A DNA stretch of 64,000 nt from Druceiella hillmani (Eukaryota > Arthropoda > Insecta > Lepidoptera > Hepialidae), in contig JAYKKI010000087.1 in assembly GCA_039881145.1 (NCBI GenBank), positions 6,830,001 through 6,894,000 of the forward strand. The letters are read 5' to 3'. This document shows, piece by piece, positions 50,280-61,696 of the stretch. Numbering within the stretch: position 1 is the first letter of the stretch; each line of letters begins with the position of its first letter. Position numbers and translations under genes: made by a program. The notes beneath the pieces were generated by a model. It saw only the letters and a program-made list of their open reading frames with translations, was not told the origin of the DNA and did not search any database.

Positions 50280-50774
50280 ATCATTAATTTTTTGTAAACT
50301 GATCCTATCAAAATTGAAAATATATCAAAATAGTGTAGTGTGTAACACGCTATCAATATTACCAGTAAAGGAAAAGTAGTTATACGACTTCTTCACCTCA
50401 CGTCGTATTTTATTTTATCTAACTTTGGTCACGTACTTGCCTTAGCAATCATTTCAAGGGTAAACCGATAGTTCGAAGATAGCAGCGTATAATGTGTGCC
50501 GACTTCATTCTTCGTGGAAATTATCTTGTGTTCTTTTGAGAATATGAATATTACTTAAATAACTTAAAATACTTGTAACATTTACAATCAATATGCTTAA
50601 TTACTGGAACTACGCATCTTTGCTCTCAGATTGGTATGCTGTGAGCAATTCTCGCCGTGTGGCCTACTTTTATCTAAGATTTGTTTTATTCGTGGAACTG
50701 ATTCCTTTGAAAATATTTTCCCTATCCTTCAACACTATAAAATAAATTGCACTGTAAAAATAAACCACACCCAA

Positions 50775-50850
50775 ACCTCGAATCGAACACATGATTGAAA
50801 CAAGCGGATTATCCTTCACTGTCGAACAAGACCATGTCAGCCACATCATT
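50775..50850 (-). repeat. tRNA-like segment (tRNA pseudogene or SINE head)
   Basis: On the minus strand an A-box-like tggctgacatgg (50843-50832) and a B-box-like gttcgattc (50788-50780) are separated by about 45-50 nt, as in a tRNA with a long variable arm. The flanking helices do not form a convincing acceptor or anticodon stem. A tRNA-derived SINE promoter region or tRNA pseudogene is more likely than a functional tRNA. Confidence 0.4.
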
Positions 50851-51296
50851 CCGCACTAGTTAGAAAGCAGTTCGAGAATGTGATTTAGCAGGATCTATGC
50901 AGTCCAAGAATAAGTCCATGGTCATCACCAATCCACATCCTACCCAAACAGAATGGCGATCTATGAGGTTGCAGTACTGCTGAATGCTCAACTCAACAAC
51001 ATGTCCGAGTGGTATTCTATATCACGAATCAAATATTTTACCTATTAAGTGGCAAATAAAACGGCGTTCATTATTTATTTCTAATTCGTACATACCAGAA
51101 AATAACTATTTTAGAAGGTGATATTGAGAAGACAGCCATTATCACGCCGATGAGAAGACAGCCGATATCACGGTGATAAAATAATTCTAAACTATACAAA
51201 CTTATACACCAAATAAAATAATATTTATAAACCTTAAATTATTCGGGTAAGAAATCGGGATTTACTACCGCCGAATGACTCAGTTTTTCTTTTCTT

Positions 51297-51452
51297 CTTT
51301 GCTAATAGCGCACCTCAAGATGTTGTAATACAATGAAACTTAGGTCGTGGTAAAGAACTTAAAGAAAGTACAAATAATACTACATCACGTAGTTTCATTT
51401 AATTGTGAATAATGAATTTCAACAAAATTAACGCCACATATATTCAAAATTC
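51297..51452 (+). mobile_element. Single-arm copy F of the foldback/Penelope terminal repeat
   Basis: Starts near ctttgctaatagcgcacctc and runs to aaaattaacgccacatatat+tcaa. It matches the plus arms of copies A-E with scattered changes, including CTCAAGA instead of CTGAAGA (hammerhead core broken) and cttagg in stem III. No direct repeat was found at its ends, so this may be a relic of a longer element. Confidence 0.75.
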
Positions 51453-52375
51453 TAATTTCAGAAAATTTTATTTATTATTAAGCAGTTTCTTATATGTAGA
51501 CTTCCTACTGAATGTCAAATATTCAATTGATAAATGCAATGAAAATTTGTTTAGTCCTTTTTTGTGTATAGATATTATTTAAGTTATATATTTATTTTAA
51601 ATTCATATTTTAAAAAATATTTGCAAATCACACGACTTGCGATCATCAATCGAAAACAAAAGGGTATTATTAAAAAGAATATAAAAATATATTAAAAAAT
51701 ATCTCTACAATTTAATATGATATCACTTATCGAAAAAATAAATTATTAAATTTATTTGCATCATTCTCGAGTATGTACTCAGTAGTCACACAGTACATAG
51801 TGGAAAAGTAAAATTTCTCATTATACCACGGTAGATATATTTTAGTAATTTATTAATATATTTTCCACCATTAATGATATTGTTACATAAAATAATAACA
51901 TTAAATTTATAATACGTTAAATATCAAAATTGCGAAATATTTATTTTTCATTACCATGTTTAACACGAAAATAAGTAGTCACAATTTACAAATTTGAGAT
52001 AAACGAGACAAATTATGTTATTTTTTTACCAAGTGTACCGCATGAATATTAAGCAGTTACTTTTTTCATTAAGTAAATCCAAATCAGACATATTTTGAGT
52101 TAATTATAATAGAATTAATTGACTAAACAGACAGTCAAATAATAAAATTTTAAGCCTGGAAAAAATAATTGATGGTAATATATGAAATTATGTTAAAATA
52201 CAATGAAAAAAATAGACAATTTTTAGCTGTTTCGTGTAGAAATTGAGTTTCAAGTAGATTAGTTCATAAATATTAAGTGTCGTACAATAATTTCTCAACC
52301 TTAAAAAAATAGTTTAAAAAGACAAAAAATAACGTGGTTTTAAAATGACATCATTTTCACTCGCTTTGAGACGTA
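51453..52375. other. AT-rich non-genic stretch
   Basis: Nothing recognisable beyond very low complexity AT sequence. Confidence 0.55.
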
Positions 52376-52640
52376 TCTTTCTTTTTACCTCGGACTTGCC
52401 CGTGAACACATCAGTCACTGGACTATTCGCCGATCACACTGCTATCCTTACCAGTCAAAACAGCATCGAATTCTTCTAAAAACCTAGTTGAAGTGGCTGC
52501 CTGGCTAAAGTAATGGAGAATCAAAGTAAATTAAATAAAGTGGGAAAATGTAACATTCACACCCAGAAAAGGGAGTTGTCAACCGGTATATCTTAATCAA
52601 GTGCAAATACCACAGCGTAGAATACACATACTAACATAGA
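52376..52640 (+). pseudogene. Jockey-like LINE reverse transcriptase fragment
   Basis: Plus strand: 'LFTSDLPVNTSVTGLFADHT' with 'AILTSQNS' corresponds to the L(Y/F)T.D.P......ALFADDTAIL.S segment of Jockey-type reverse transcriptases (catalytic FADD here FADH). After a frameshift, 'SKNLVEVAAWLK*WRIKVN' then 'NVTFTPRKGSCQPVYLNQVQ' follows the L..W...WRIKVN..K...V.FT.R palm-thumb sequence. At least two further stops. Only about 90 codons survive, so it is a 5'- and 3'-lost relic. Confidence 0.78.
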
Positions 52641-53925
52641 ATAGACATACTAACAGCTTAATATACCATAATGGTGACAGATTACTGTAAATGATATGAA
52701 AAAAAAATGTATCAAGAACCGATGAAGTACGATGATATAAAATAAAAACAAAATTAAGTTTGAAACGAAAAAAGTACACAAAATATAATGGAATAATTAA
52801 ATTAAATTTTCACCCACTTCGAGACGTCCGTATTATTTAAAATTTTGCAGACGTGTCAAGAACCGATGACGATATGACCACATTAAACATTTAAAAATAA
52901 GCTTTTACAAAACACCGCATTAAAAGGCAAAAATGGTTATTGAATCTGTTTTAAATGTCAAATAAATAATAACTTCAATGTTAATTAAATTGTATAAACC
53001 AACTTGTCATTGACCATAATATACCACAATAGAGGAAAAGCGCTCTACGCTTTTCCTCAAATGTAAATAATTTTGCTTCTCAAATTAATATCAAGTGAAT
53101 GAAAACGCTTAACATTTTAATTTGAAATCAAACAGAGCACCCCACGCTTTCACAGTCAAAAACAAACGTGGCTTACAGTATAGTCCTTACTGAGTAGGCA
53201 GAGAAAACAGTTTCGATTATAATTTTTATTTTTTTGCTTTTTAGAGACATATCTTACAAAACCCTGGTTTCTAGTTTTCCAAACTATAGATTTATCTATA
53301 TAATGTTCCATCTTTACAAAATATTGCTAAATAAAACATTACAAACTAAACCAAATCGCCAGACTTGAAATGTGTTTAAAAGTACTAATGTTTTTCAAAC
53401 AGTAAATTAAATATGTACATACATAATTCGTATTGAAAGGAAACATTTCACTTATTTAATAATAGAATAAAAGGCACTTGCTCGCTTACATCAGCAGTAG
53501 TATTATTCCTGACCATGTAGTCGTTATAACTACCAGTCCATATGTAGATTATTTTAAGATATAAAAATTACTATGTTGCATATTACTTTCAAGGACATAA
53601 GAATAATTTCATTTTATCGTTAACATATTAATTTTACATTTTAAGTATTTTTATTCAATAATTTCACCTCATTGTTTTTCGTTAATGATATGTATTTCGA
53701 TAGGTATATGCCTGTCTTTTTTCAAGTAGTTTTCGCACAATTCCCACATTTACATCAGTAGTTACTTCAAAAGGTCTACCCAAATTTGAATCGTCCTTCA
53801 GCTCTAAATAACTGTGAACCATATCTCGATAATGCTTAAGGGTGGATAAGCCTTCTTCTATATCACATTCATTTTCTAGAAATATTCGTCCCTTTGTGAG
53901 GACAATTTTAAAATTTATGCATATG
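52641..53925. other. AT-rich stretch next to the LINE relic
   Basis: Phrases recur within this stretch: attttcactcgctttgagac at 52350-52371 resembles attttcacccacttcgagac at 52806-52827, and tcaagaaccgatga occurs at about 52712 and 52856. This suggests a diverged local duplication or two copies of one repeat. No gene. A perfect 11-bp hairpin (gaggaaaagcg-ctcta-cgcttttcctc) lies at 53032-53058. Confidence 0.45.
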
Positions 53926-53935
53926 TTGAAAATAT

Positions 53936-54191
53936 TTGGCGTTAATTTTGTAGAAATTCATTATTGACAATTAAATGAAATTACGTGATGTGGTGTTATT
54001 TCTACTTTCTTTACGTTCTTTACCACGACCTAAGTTTCATTGTATTACAATCTTCAGGTGGGCTATTAGCAAAGATCTTTGCTGATAGCCCACCTGAAGA
54101 TGTTGTAATACAATGAAACCTAGGTCGTGGTAAAGAACTTAAAGAAAGTAGAAATATCACTATATCACGTAGTTTCATTTAATTGTAAATC
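53936..54191 (-). mobile_element. Foldback element copy C
   Basis: The complete terminus is on the left (ttgaaaatatttggcgttaa) and the truncated end on the right (catttaattgtaaat). The arms meet near 54080 (gcaaagatctttgc). The flanks tatgcatatg (53926-53935) and tatacatatg (54192-54201) form a 10-bp direct repeat with one mismatch. The minus-strand arm lacks 2 bases of stem II. Confidence 0.72.
54090..54130 (+). ncRNA. Hammerhead-ribozyme-like motif, copy C
   Basis: CCAC / CTGAAGA / T / GTTG-TAATA-CAAT / GAAA / CC-TA-GG / TC / GTGG. One stem II pair is reduced to G-T (CAAT instead of CAAC). All core strings are retained. Confidence 0.5.
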
Positions 54192-54201
54192 TATACATAT
54201 G

Positions 54202-56315
54202 ATAAAAATGGTAAAGGCCTATCTGTACATTGCTGATATTTACGAAAATATGACCAAGCGTCATATAATAAAAGCAGTAGACCAAAATGAATTGTTTGGA
54301 ATTTTTGTCTGTGTTTGTTTGCACATGCGTCAGTAAAAACTACTGATTTAATTCAGATTAAGTTTGAAAGACATAGATGCCGATTTAAAGTAACATTTAG
54401 TTTTTTTTTACCGGAATTGGATCACTTCCTAGTATAATTGCCAATTTAATATTTTTAAAAACTCATTTAAATTGCTTTAGTGCAACAACGACAAAGTGTA
54501 TAGATACCCGACTCGTAGTAGTTACTTATATACAAAGGTTTACACAAGTGTAGCTATGTTTATCGATAGAGAAACGGTGCTGTCTATAACTTAAATCGCG
54601 GAATAACGTTTCCTCTCGGATATAAATTCTCGAAATGGAAGGGGCCAGAAGTAAAGTGTGGAGAATTGTATGTAAATTATTTTTAAGTATACTTGGTTTC
54701 CTCAATTTTTTGATATTTGAATCTTTTATCGATAATTATAATTCATTTGGTAGATATATAATTAAGTTGTATAAATTTTATTTACACGTATTTTATTGTT
54801 AATACATATAATAAATTGTACCTTAAAGATAATAGAATACAAAAATATGTGTCCTTGTCCACTAGTTTTTGGCCTTGTTGCAAGGCCAACTAAAAGAATT
54901 TTATTAAATTTATTGCCAGTGGATTCTGTTCACTCCGAAATAACACATAGAATATATTTCATCTCAATTGACTATTTAATTTGGCTATTCATTACAAAGT
55001 GTACATCTTAAAATATACTTCTATAATTATTGTGATAGATGATGCACGCGAACGAAGTCGTGAACATAGCAAGTTGAATAAGAAAGACTAACAGTCCTTT
55101 ATAGAGTAAGGTGTGAACTCTGCTGCAAAATATAAAAAAAATTAATAGAACACGCAATGACAGGTGTGAAATTCTATACTGATGTTAATTCTGATGAGTG
55201 GTTTCTTGACTATCTATATCCAATTTTATTTATTTTTTTAACTTTACTGAAAATCAAGAAATTCATATATCGACCTACATTTTTATAAGTAACACAAAGG
55301 TTTTATGAAAAATTGTTAATTATTTCGCTTTGTACGTTACAGAAACAACTTGACTTTTACGTCCTTGCATATCTATTTTGATGAAAATCTTCAAAGTGAA
55401 ATTCTTCTTTCTGAGTACACTCAAGTAAGGAATATAGATTAAAATGTATACGCCCTAAATATTACCCCAAAATAGAACTCCACAAATAAGTAGGGCGGAA
55501 AGTTTAATCTACATAACTTTTCAAGCCGTCGCTCGAAGTTTTAGGCCTTGACAAATATTAAGTTACCTTACAATTAAAACAAAAGCGCGTTGTAGATAGT
55601 AAGCTGCTTGATAGAAATTTATAAATTTGATAACAAATGAGCTCATGAACTAAGATGTGTTACTCGCAAAGAACAATAAACCCTAAGTTTTAAGCCTATT
55701 AACGTAATAGTCTTAATAAATTACCCTGACCTACTTGTTTATGCAAATCGGGATTAAGAGTGTGAACGACTCACTGTCTACCTTGATTTGATACGTAAAA
55801 TTTAGAGTAAGTAAGGAAGACTTCATATACTAAATTGTAGGATATAATTGTTGGGAATTATTTTCAGGAATTGCAGGTGTGGAAAAACGTTTTGATTTGC
55901 AGGTACGGAAAACAGGTATGGAAAAAGAAAAATTTTGCTACTGTTCCATCCAAAAGCAAAGTATCAATCTGAAACGAGATCGAGGTTACTTCTTATAGTG
56001 TCTTATAGAAGCTTTATTATCCTTGTATTAAAACTTTTTCCCAAAGATTTTCTCCTCTTTCTTATTATAAACATCCCTGACACAAAAAATACTTTAAATA
56101 TAACTTTGGCCCTGTGGCAAAATTAACTGGAAAATCTCAAAGAAAAGGTATTCGGTGTTGATACTGTCCAGAATTTCCTACATGATATGTTGAATATTTA
56201 ATGTAATATTCTCCAAATGGTTCTTCAATGTAAGAAGAGGCCTACTTTCATTTTCAAAATGTTGTTATGCCTCCTATTGTAGATATGGATCTACTAAGTT
56301 AGGCAACTGCATTGA
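54202..56315. other. AT-rich non-genic stretch
   Basis: No gene recognised. Frames 54796-55011 and 55935-56126 lack motifs. Confidence 0.55.
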
Positions 56316-56328
56316 GAAAATTGTATTA

Positions 56329-56582
56329 TTGAATATATTTGGCGTTAATTTTGTAGAAATTCATTATTCACAATTAAATGAAACTACGTGATGTAATATT
56401 ATTTCTAGTTTCTTTAAGTTTTTTACCACGACCTAGGTTTTGTTGTTAGCAAAGTGTGCTATTAGCAAAGATGTTTGCTAATAGCCCACCTGAAGATGTT
56501 GTAATACAAAGAAACCTAGGTCGTGGTAAAGAACTTAAAGAAAGTAGAAATAATACTACATCACGTAGTTTCATTTAATTGT
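56329..56582 (-). mobile_element. Foldback element copy D
   Basis: The complete terminus is on the left (ttgaatatatttggcgttaa) and the truncated end on the right (catttaattgt). It is flanked by a perfect 13-bp direct repeat, gaaaattgtatta, at 56316-56328 and 56583-56595. The minus-strand arm is scrambled in the ribozyme region (gttgttagcaaagtgtgcta); the plus arm is nearly intact. Confidence 0.8.
56486..56526 (+). ncRNA. Hammerhead-ribozyme-like motif, copy D
   Basis: CCAC / CTGAAGA / T / GTTG-TAATA-CAAA / GAAA / CC-TA-GG / TC / GTGG. One closing pair of stem II is lost (CAAA). Core and stems I and III are intact. Confidence 0.5.
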
Positions 56583-57275
56583 GAAAATTGTATTAGTTAT
56601 TAGAGCAAATAATATTAAAACCGTTAAACATGGAACAAGTTAAAATAATTATAGGAAATAATTAAGATGAAAGTCACTCTATTCGACTTCATATTCCTAA
56701 AATACTCATTGTGCACTATATTTATATGAATATGGAATTACTGTTGATACAAATAAAATATGACATATTATAGACCCATTGAAGCAGTCAATTTATATGG
56801 AAATAGAATATATTTTTCATTTTTATTTTTTTAGCACATACAATTAAAAGCATACTAGAAATGTAATGAATATTGAGAAACAAAATTAAGCCACAAATAA
56901 TTAAATGCAATAAAATATTAATTAATGGTTGTAAAAGAATACATAGACATCGTAATTTGTGTACATTTTGCATATCACTACAGAAAAATGAATAGCTCGT
57001 GTGAAATATTCATATAACGGATCTAGGCATTTAATCATACATTTTGGAGGTCGCTCCAATTTACTTTTATAAAATAGTCACGGTTGACATTTTTTGTAGT
57101 AAACAATAACGTAATTAGGAAGATAGCGAGCTACTTCCAAAAGTTGTCGCGTATCTCACAGCAACAAATTATATTTTGACTCACAATTTATCTTTCGTAC
57201 CGATTATGTTTAATAAGATTGTGCTTTAGCAAGTTTAAATCTTGTTCATGTTCCCAATGTTTCTTCCTAATATCA

Positions 57276-57341
<66 letters not shown>
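57276..57341. repeat. (TA)n microsatellite
   Basis: TA tract with one catata interruption. It produces the Tyr/Ile run in the overlapping frame 57219-57494, which is not a gene. Confidence 0.95.
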
Positions 57342-57344
<3 letters not shown>

Positions 57345-58065
57345 AACGGTCACCTGTTATCTCGAGACTTTATTACTAGGATTGATAAACTCGGAATTGT
57401 TATAAACTTACAGACTACTAGAAATAATATTATTAACTTTCTTAAGACTTTTCTCAATGTTCTTGTTCGTAGCGTAAATTATATTTTTATTTGAGAATAT
57501 ATACAAAAGAGATTAATACTATTTTGCCTTTTTGATTGATTATATTAATACTATTTCAGTTCTTTAAAATTATTCTTTTTCTCCGTTATTCAATTTGGAC
57601 TTTGTCGGATTTAGTCAGGAAGTAAAAAGATAGTGGCAAAAGATACTGGTTGGGCATTTTTTAAAATTTTTAATTACCTGGACAATTTATCTGTTTTGGA
57701 CGGGATTAGGACGGCAGTTTATAAGAAAAAGTATCTATCAACGGAAACAAATTCTTATTTACATCACATGCCTATACCAGTTTTCTAAGAAACGTGCATA
57801 AATTGTTAAGTCAAATTTGAGAAACATATGGATGAGAATAAAACTGCTTGCTTTATATAAGAATGCAACTATTTTATTTAAAAATAATGTGGAAGTCGAA
57901 GTACAACTTTAACGACAAAGGAAGTTGAAATTGTAAGTTTTTGGCTTGCACAGTTAAATTTTTGTTCATATCTGTTCAGCGCTTTTCAAATATTGAAAAA
58001 TCTTGGAAAATCTAAAATCTAAACAGAATATTTGAAATAAATCAATTTATATAAATATGGGTATA

Positions 58066-58123
<58 letters not shown>

Positions 58124-59041
58124 TTTTTTCTGTGAGCGCACCACTTCAACCACTTGCTTAATTAGACATGTATAATCGGGCTATCTGTTGTTTTTTATAT
58201 AAATCATCCACTGAGTGTAACCAATTTTTTTTATGAAATCGTTATTGAATAAAGAGCGCCAAATATGACTTTGGAAACATTTACCATTTTGTGAAATATC
58301 GTAACGACAGATAAATTGTCATTTAACCGTTGGAAAAGGCATTAATAAAATCGTACCTTTCGCTAAGTGTACGGCTGTCATCTGGTTTTTGAAACAGTGA
58401 AGTAATCGCTGTGATAAAAATTATCCATATTTCGAATTCCATACTAGAGCTTGCTTTAATTTCATCGGTCATGAAAACTACAAGATTAGTTTTAACTTTG
58501 TCATTAAACTTTGTGAAAGCTGTTAATATATTTTTATGCATGTTAATATTTTTTTACAATATTACGATTTAGCAAGGATGTTTTATTGTTTTATGTCTTT
58601 ACTGTACAAAATTATAAAATCCAATTTTTTGGTGAAAAGTTATAAAAACTCTGCTGTTTGGTACGCAGTGACAACTTCAAATTATAACTTCATTGTAAAA
58701 AAAATTTTATTTACTTTCTAAAAAATTCACAAAATATTTTTGAAGGTATTCCGTAGTATCGAATCTTTTATTTTCTTTTCTCTACTACGTTAGTGCTCTC
58801 AAAATCTGATAACCAAACGACGCAATATCGAAGGGATAAGGTAGATATACTAGCAGAACTACCATTAATTTCGCCTTGAGAAATGACATATTTTAAAAGT
58901 AAATATAGTAAATGCAGAAATATAATAAATAACTTGATTATAACTCCGCGGAAATGTATATAGATAATAAATAATTGTATTGAAATAGCACTGATGCTTT
59001 AATATTAGAGGCTGTTACTGGTAGCAATTATTACGTTAGCT
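57342..59041. other. AT-rich stretch with a TA array
   Basis: No gene recognised. It includes the (TA)n tract listed at 58062-58120. Frames 58323-58541 and 58536-58721 are without motifs. Confidence 0.55.
58062..58120. repeat. (TA)n microsatellite
   Basis: TA tract of about 59 bp with one gtata interruption. Confidence 0.95.
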
Positions 59042-59051
59042 TTAGTAATAC

Positions 59052-59356
59052 TGTAACGACTGTAATAGTGTATACATAGGTCAAACAGGAAGAGATTTTA
59101 CTACAAGATAAAAAGAACACATTGCCAGCTGGCGAAATAACAAGCCAGACACATCTCACTTTGCTAAACATCTCATTAAAAATAACCATCACCCTCATAC
59201 TGATAATGCCCCCTATATATTACAAATAAATACAAAGGTAATAAACTTAATATCCTAGAAACATTAGAAATAAACAGACATAAAAAAGACACCAAGGTTA
59301 ATATATTAAATGAACAACTAAATATAATATCATCACCCATACTTAATATTTTCTAG
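59052..59356 (+). pseudogene. GIY-YIG endonuclease domain remnant of a Penelope-like element
   Basis: Translation starts mid-domain: 'CNDCNSVYIGQTGRDFTTR', in-frame stop, 'KEHIASWRNNKPDTSHFAKH', 'LIKNNHHPHTDNAPYILQIN', then after a one-base frameshift near 59235 'KLNILETLEINRHKKDTKVN' and 'ILNEQLNIISSPILNIF' with a stop at 59354-59356. The C..C...YIGQT.R.F..R..EH signature, the paired Cys/His ligands and the ExxxI-type ending (LETLEI) are those of the Penelope GIY-YIG domain. With one stop and one frameshift it is not functional. Confidence 0.85.
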
Positions 59357-59460
59357 ACATAATATATTTAGACAACATTGAGACTACAGTACTCTTCAAA
59401 TTGTTTCAGCCAAACACATAAATATAAGTATATAAAAAAAAGTATGTATACATACGTACA

Positions 59461-59462
59461 TA

Positions 59463-59513
<51 letters not shown>

Positions 59514-59514
59514 T
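59461..59514. repeat. (TA)n microsatellite inside the Penelope-like element
   Basis: TA tract flanked by gtata units, located between the end of the coding remnant and the terminal arm. It therefore arrived with, or grew inside, the element. Confidence 0.95.
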
Positions 59515-59867
59515 TACATAAATAAATATATGAATAAATAAAACCGGAGTTATATTGAATTAGTGGTATAACCTTGTTCTAACTTTCAGATACCCTTTCG
59601 TTTGTATAAATCTATTACCGAGAATAACATCCATTCAATTTTATTACATACACCAGAATATTTGTATTTTACAACCTCATATAATAACAACAATTGAATT
59701 TATTATCCTGACTAAAATACTGGTATATCGTATAACTCTCGGAAATATACTAAACTTACACCGCTCCACTACAATAAACTCACTAACATAAGCAGTGGGA
59801 AAATCCACACAAACCAGTCTTCCGCTGTTGTACTTGAAACATATAAATGCTGTTGGATGTTCCTAAG

Positions 59868-60027
59868 AGTTAATCTTTGCTAATAGCCCACCTGAAGATA
59901 TTGTTATACAACGAAAACTAGGTAGTGGTAAAAAACTTACAGAAAGTAGAAATAATACGACATCACATAGTTTCATTTAATTGTGAATAATGAATTTCTA
60001 CAAAATTAACGCCAAATATATTCAATA
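59868..60027 (+). repeat. Terminal repeat (pLTR-like arm) of the Penelope-like element, copy E
   Basis: Runs from atctttgctaatagcccacc to aacgccaaatatattcaata. Same sequence as one arm of copies A-D, ending at the same terminus. It lies on the same strand as the GIY-YIG remnant. Confidence 0.78.
59888..59928 (+). ncRNA. Decayed hammerhead-like motif, copy E
   Basis: CCAC / CTGAAGA / T / A-TTGTTATACAAC / GAAA / ACTAGG / TA / GTGG. Stems I and II and the core strings are recognisable. Stem III has lost a pair (aaactagg) and the nucleotide before GTGG is A. Probably weakened, but it anchors the motif to the Penelope-like element. Confidence 0.45.
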
Positions 60028-60038
60028 TTAGTAATACT

Positions 60039-61630
60039 ATGTTTTCCAGAGAAGTGAAATAACCTAAATCAATAGACATCAAGACTATTCTGTATAATAA
60101 CATCAAAGTCTTAGAGTGAATTTAATTATATTATTAATGTAGGAGTAACTGGCAAATCGAAACAATAGGTGACTACTAATCTAATACTATAATTAGTAAC
60201 TAAATCTAATACTATAATAAGTAAATGAGTAAACAATAATTACTAATCAGTAAACATGAATTGACAAACAATTGAACTATACATAAACTATTTTAACCAC
60301 ATCGGATCAATGAACGGCAACGTGGGGGTTTCGTTCGCGTTTGTAGGTCATATGGAATGTCAAAAACGTTCATTGGTATCAGTTTGCAATGCACAGCCAA
60401 GGAATGACAATATTTCGATAACAAAGTCCAACGAAAGAACGCTTACTTGAAACTCTTCACCGTACAACGTGAGCGCGTGATTGTTTATGTGAAAAATTAA
60501 ACCCAAAAATAACTGAAATATTGAAAATAAAAAATGGACAAATGAAAATTAGTTCCTAGTAATGAATTTTTAGAGAGAAAATATCAAGAGGGGAAAATAG
60601 TCTCTGTTCAAGAATTTAAAAAGGAATGAAAACGGGAAATCAATATTTTAATTTCTAAATACCAAAAAAAATTATTTGTTCTTAATTTTCTTTCAGCCAG
60701 AATTAGTTACTTTTCCGATCATTAAGTGACTTTACTATTTCTAAAATATAAGTTTACTTCATATCCAACATAGAATAAAAATGAAATCGGATTTAAGTAG
60801 AACGAATACGTTATCGAACTAATAAAATGCATTTGAATCTCTCACCGAAGGCCAGTTAATGTAGAGTAGCAATCACCAAAACTTGTTTGTTGGCCGTCGT
60901 TGACTTGAAGTAATACTAATATTAACAAGGCATAGATTTCGTTCGACTTGCGGTCAATGGACGCTCTGAATTCTATTCCGAATGAATAATATTTTCTAAC
61001 TTTTAACGTATTGTTACAGACTAGTAATTTTAGAATTGAATGAAAGTTGCCACTTTGTAACTCGTAAAGGTAATTAACTTCTATTTAACGATAAAGCAGG
61101 TCACTTGAATTGATAAAGAAATAGAAGTAACATATATTTTTATATAACGAATCAGTGCACGATATCCAATATTACGATAACAAAATTATTTTATATAAAT
61201 TTTATTACTTATGAAAGATTATATTATCCAAATAAGGTTAAGTTTTAGGATGATGTATTTTTCGTCTATAAAAAAATTAGTGCCCTAAGGACTATACGAC
61301 AGCAGTAAAACGTTACTTTGTTTTCTTTAATTACATGTAATCCAAAACATGAATGTTATAAAAAAGTTATATATATAGTGATAACATTTTTACACGATTA
61401 TTGTCGCTGTATAATCTTTACCTTAATAGTAATAAATTTGTAAACTTAATTGATTTTATTGCCATATAAGGGGAATATGTTTTCATTTCAATACAAATAT
61501 TTATTTGAACTTTAATTTTAATACTTATTATTTAAGTGTAAATATACATTGAAAACCGTAATGCCCAAATTTTTGCATTTGCGATTATATTTAAAACTTC
61601 ATAAACATTACCATCAATTAGTAAACAATG

Positions 61631-61631
<1 letters not shown>
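60039..61631. other. AT-rich stretch with two less AT-rich patches
   Basis: No gene recognised. Patches at about 60300-60480 (acatcggatcaatgaacggc, aacgtgggggtttcgttcgc) and 60845-60965 (gttggccgtcgttgacttga) are less AT-rich than the background, but no frame or known motif could be assigned. Confidence 0.45.

Positions 61632-61696
<65 letters not shown>
61632..61696. repeat. (TA)n microsatellite
   Basis: TA tract of about 65 bp. Confidence 0.95.

Larger units (their letters stand above)
59053..60027 (+). mobile_element. 5'-truncated Penelope-like element
   Basis: The insertion of 975 bp is bounded by an 11-bp perfect direct repeat, ttagtaatact, at 59042-59052 and 60028-60038. In order it holds the C-terminal GIY-YIG endonuclease coding remnant (59052-59356), a 3' untranslated region that includes a TA microsatellite (59461-59514), and a terminal arm (59868-60027) homologous to the foldback copies at 16.3, 20.0, 53.9 and 56.3 kb. 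Penelope-like elements typically show 5' truncation and variable-length target duplications, which fits. The reverse transcriptase part is lost. Confidence 0.8.
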
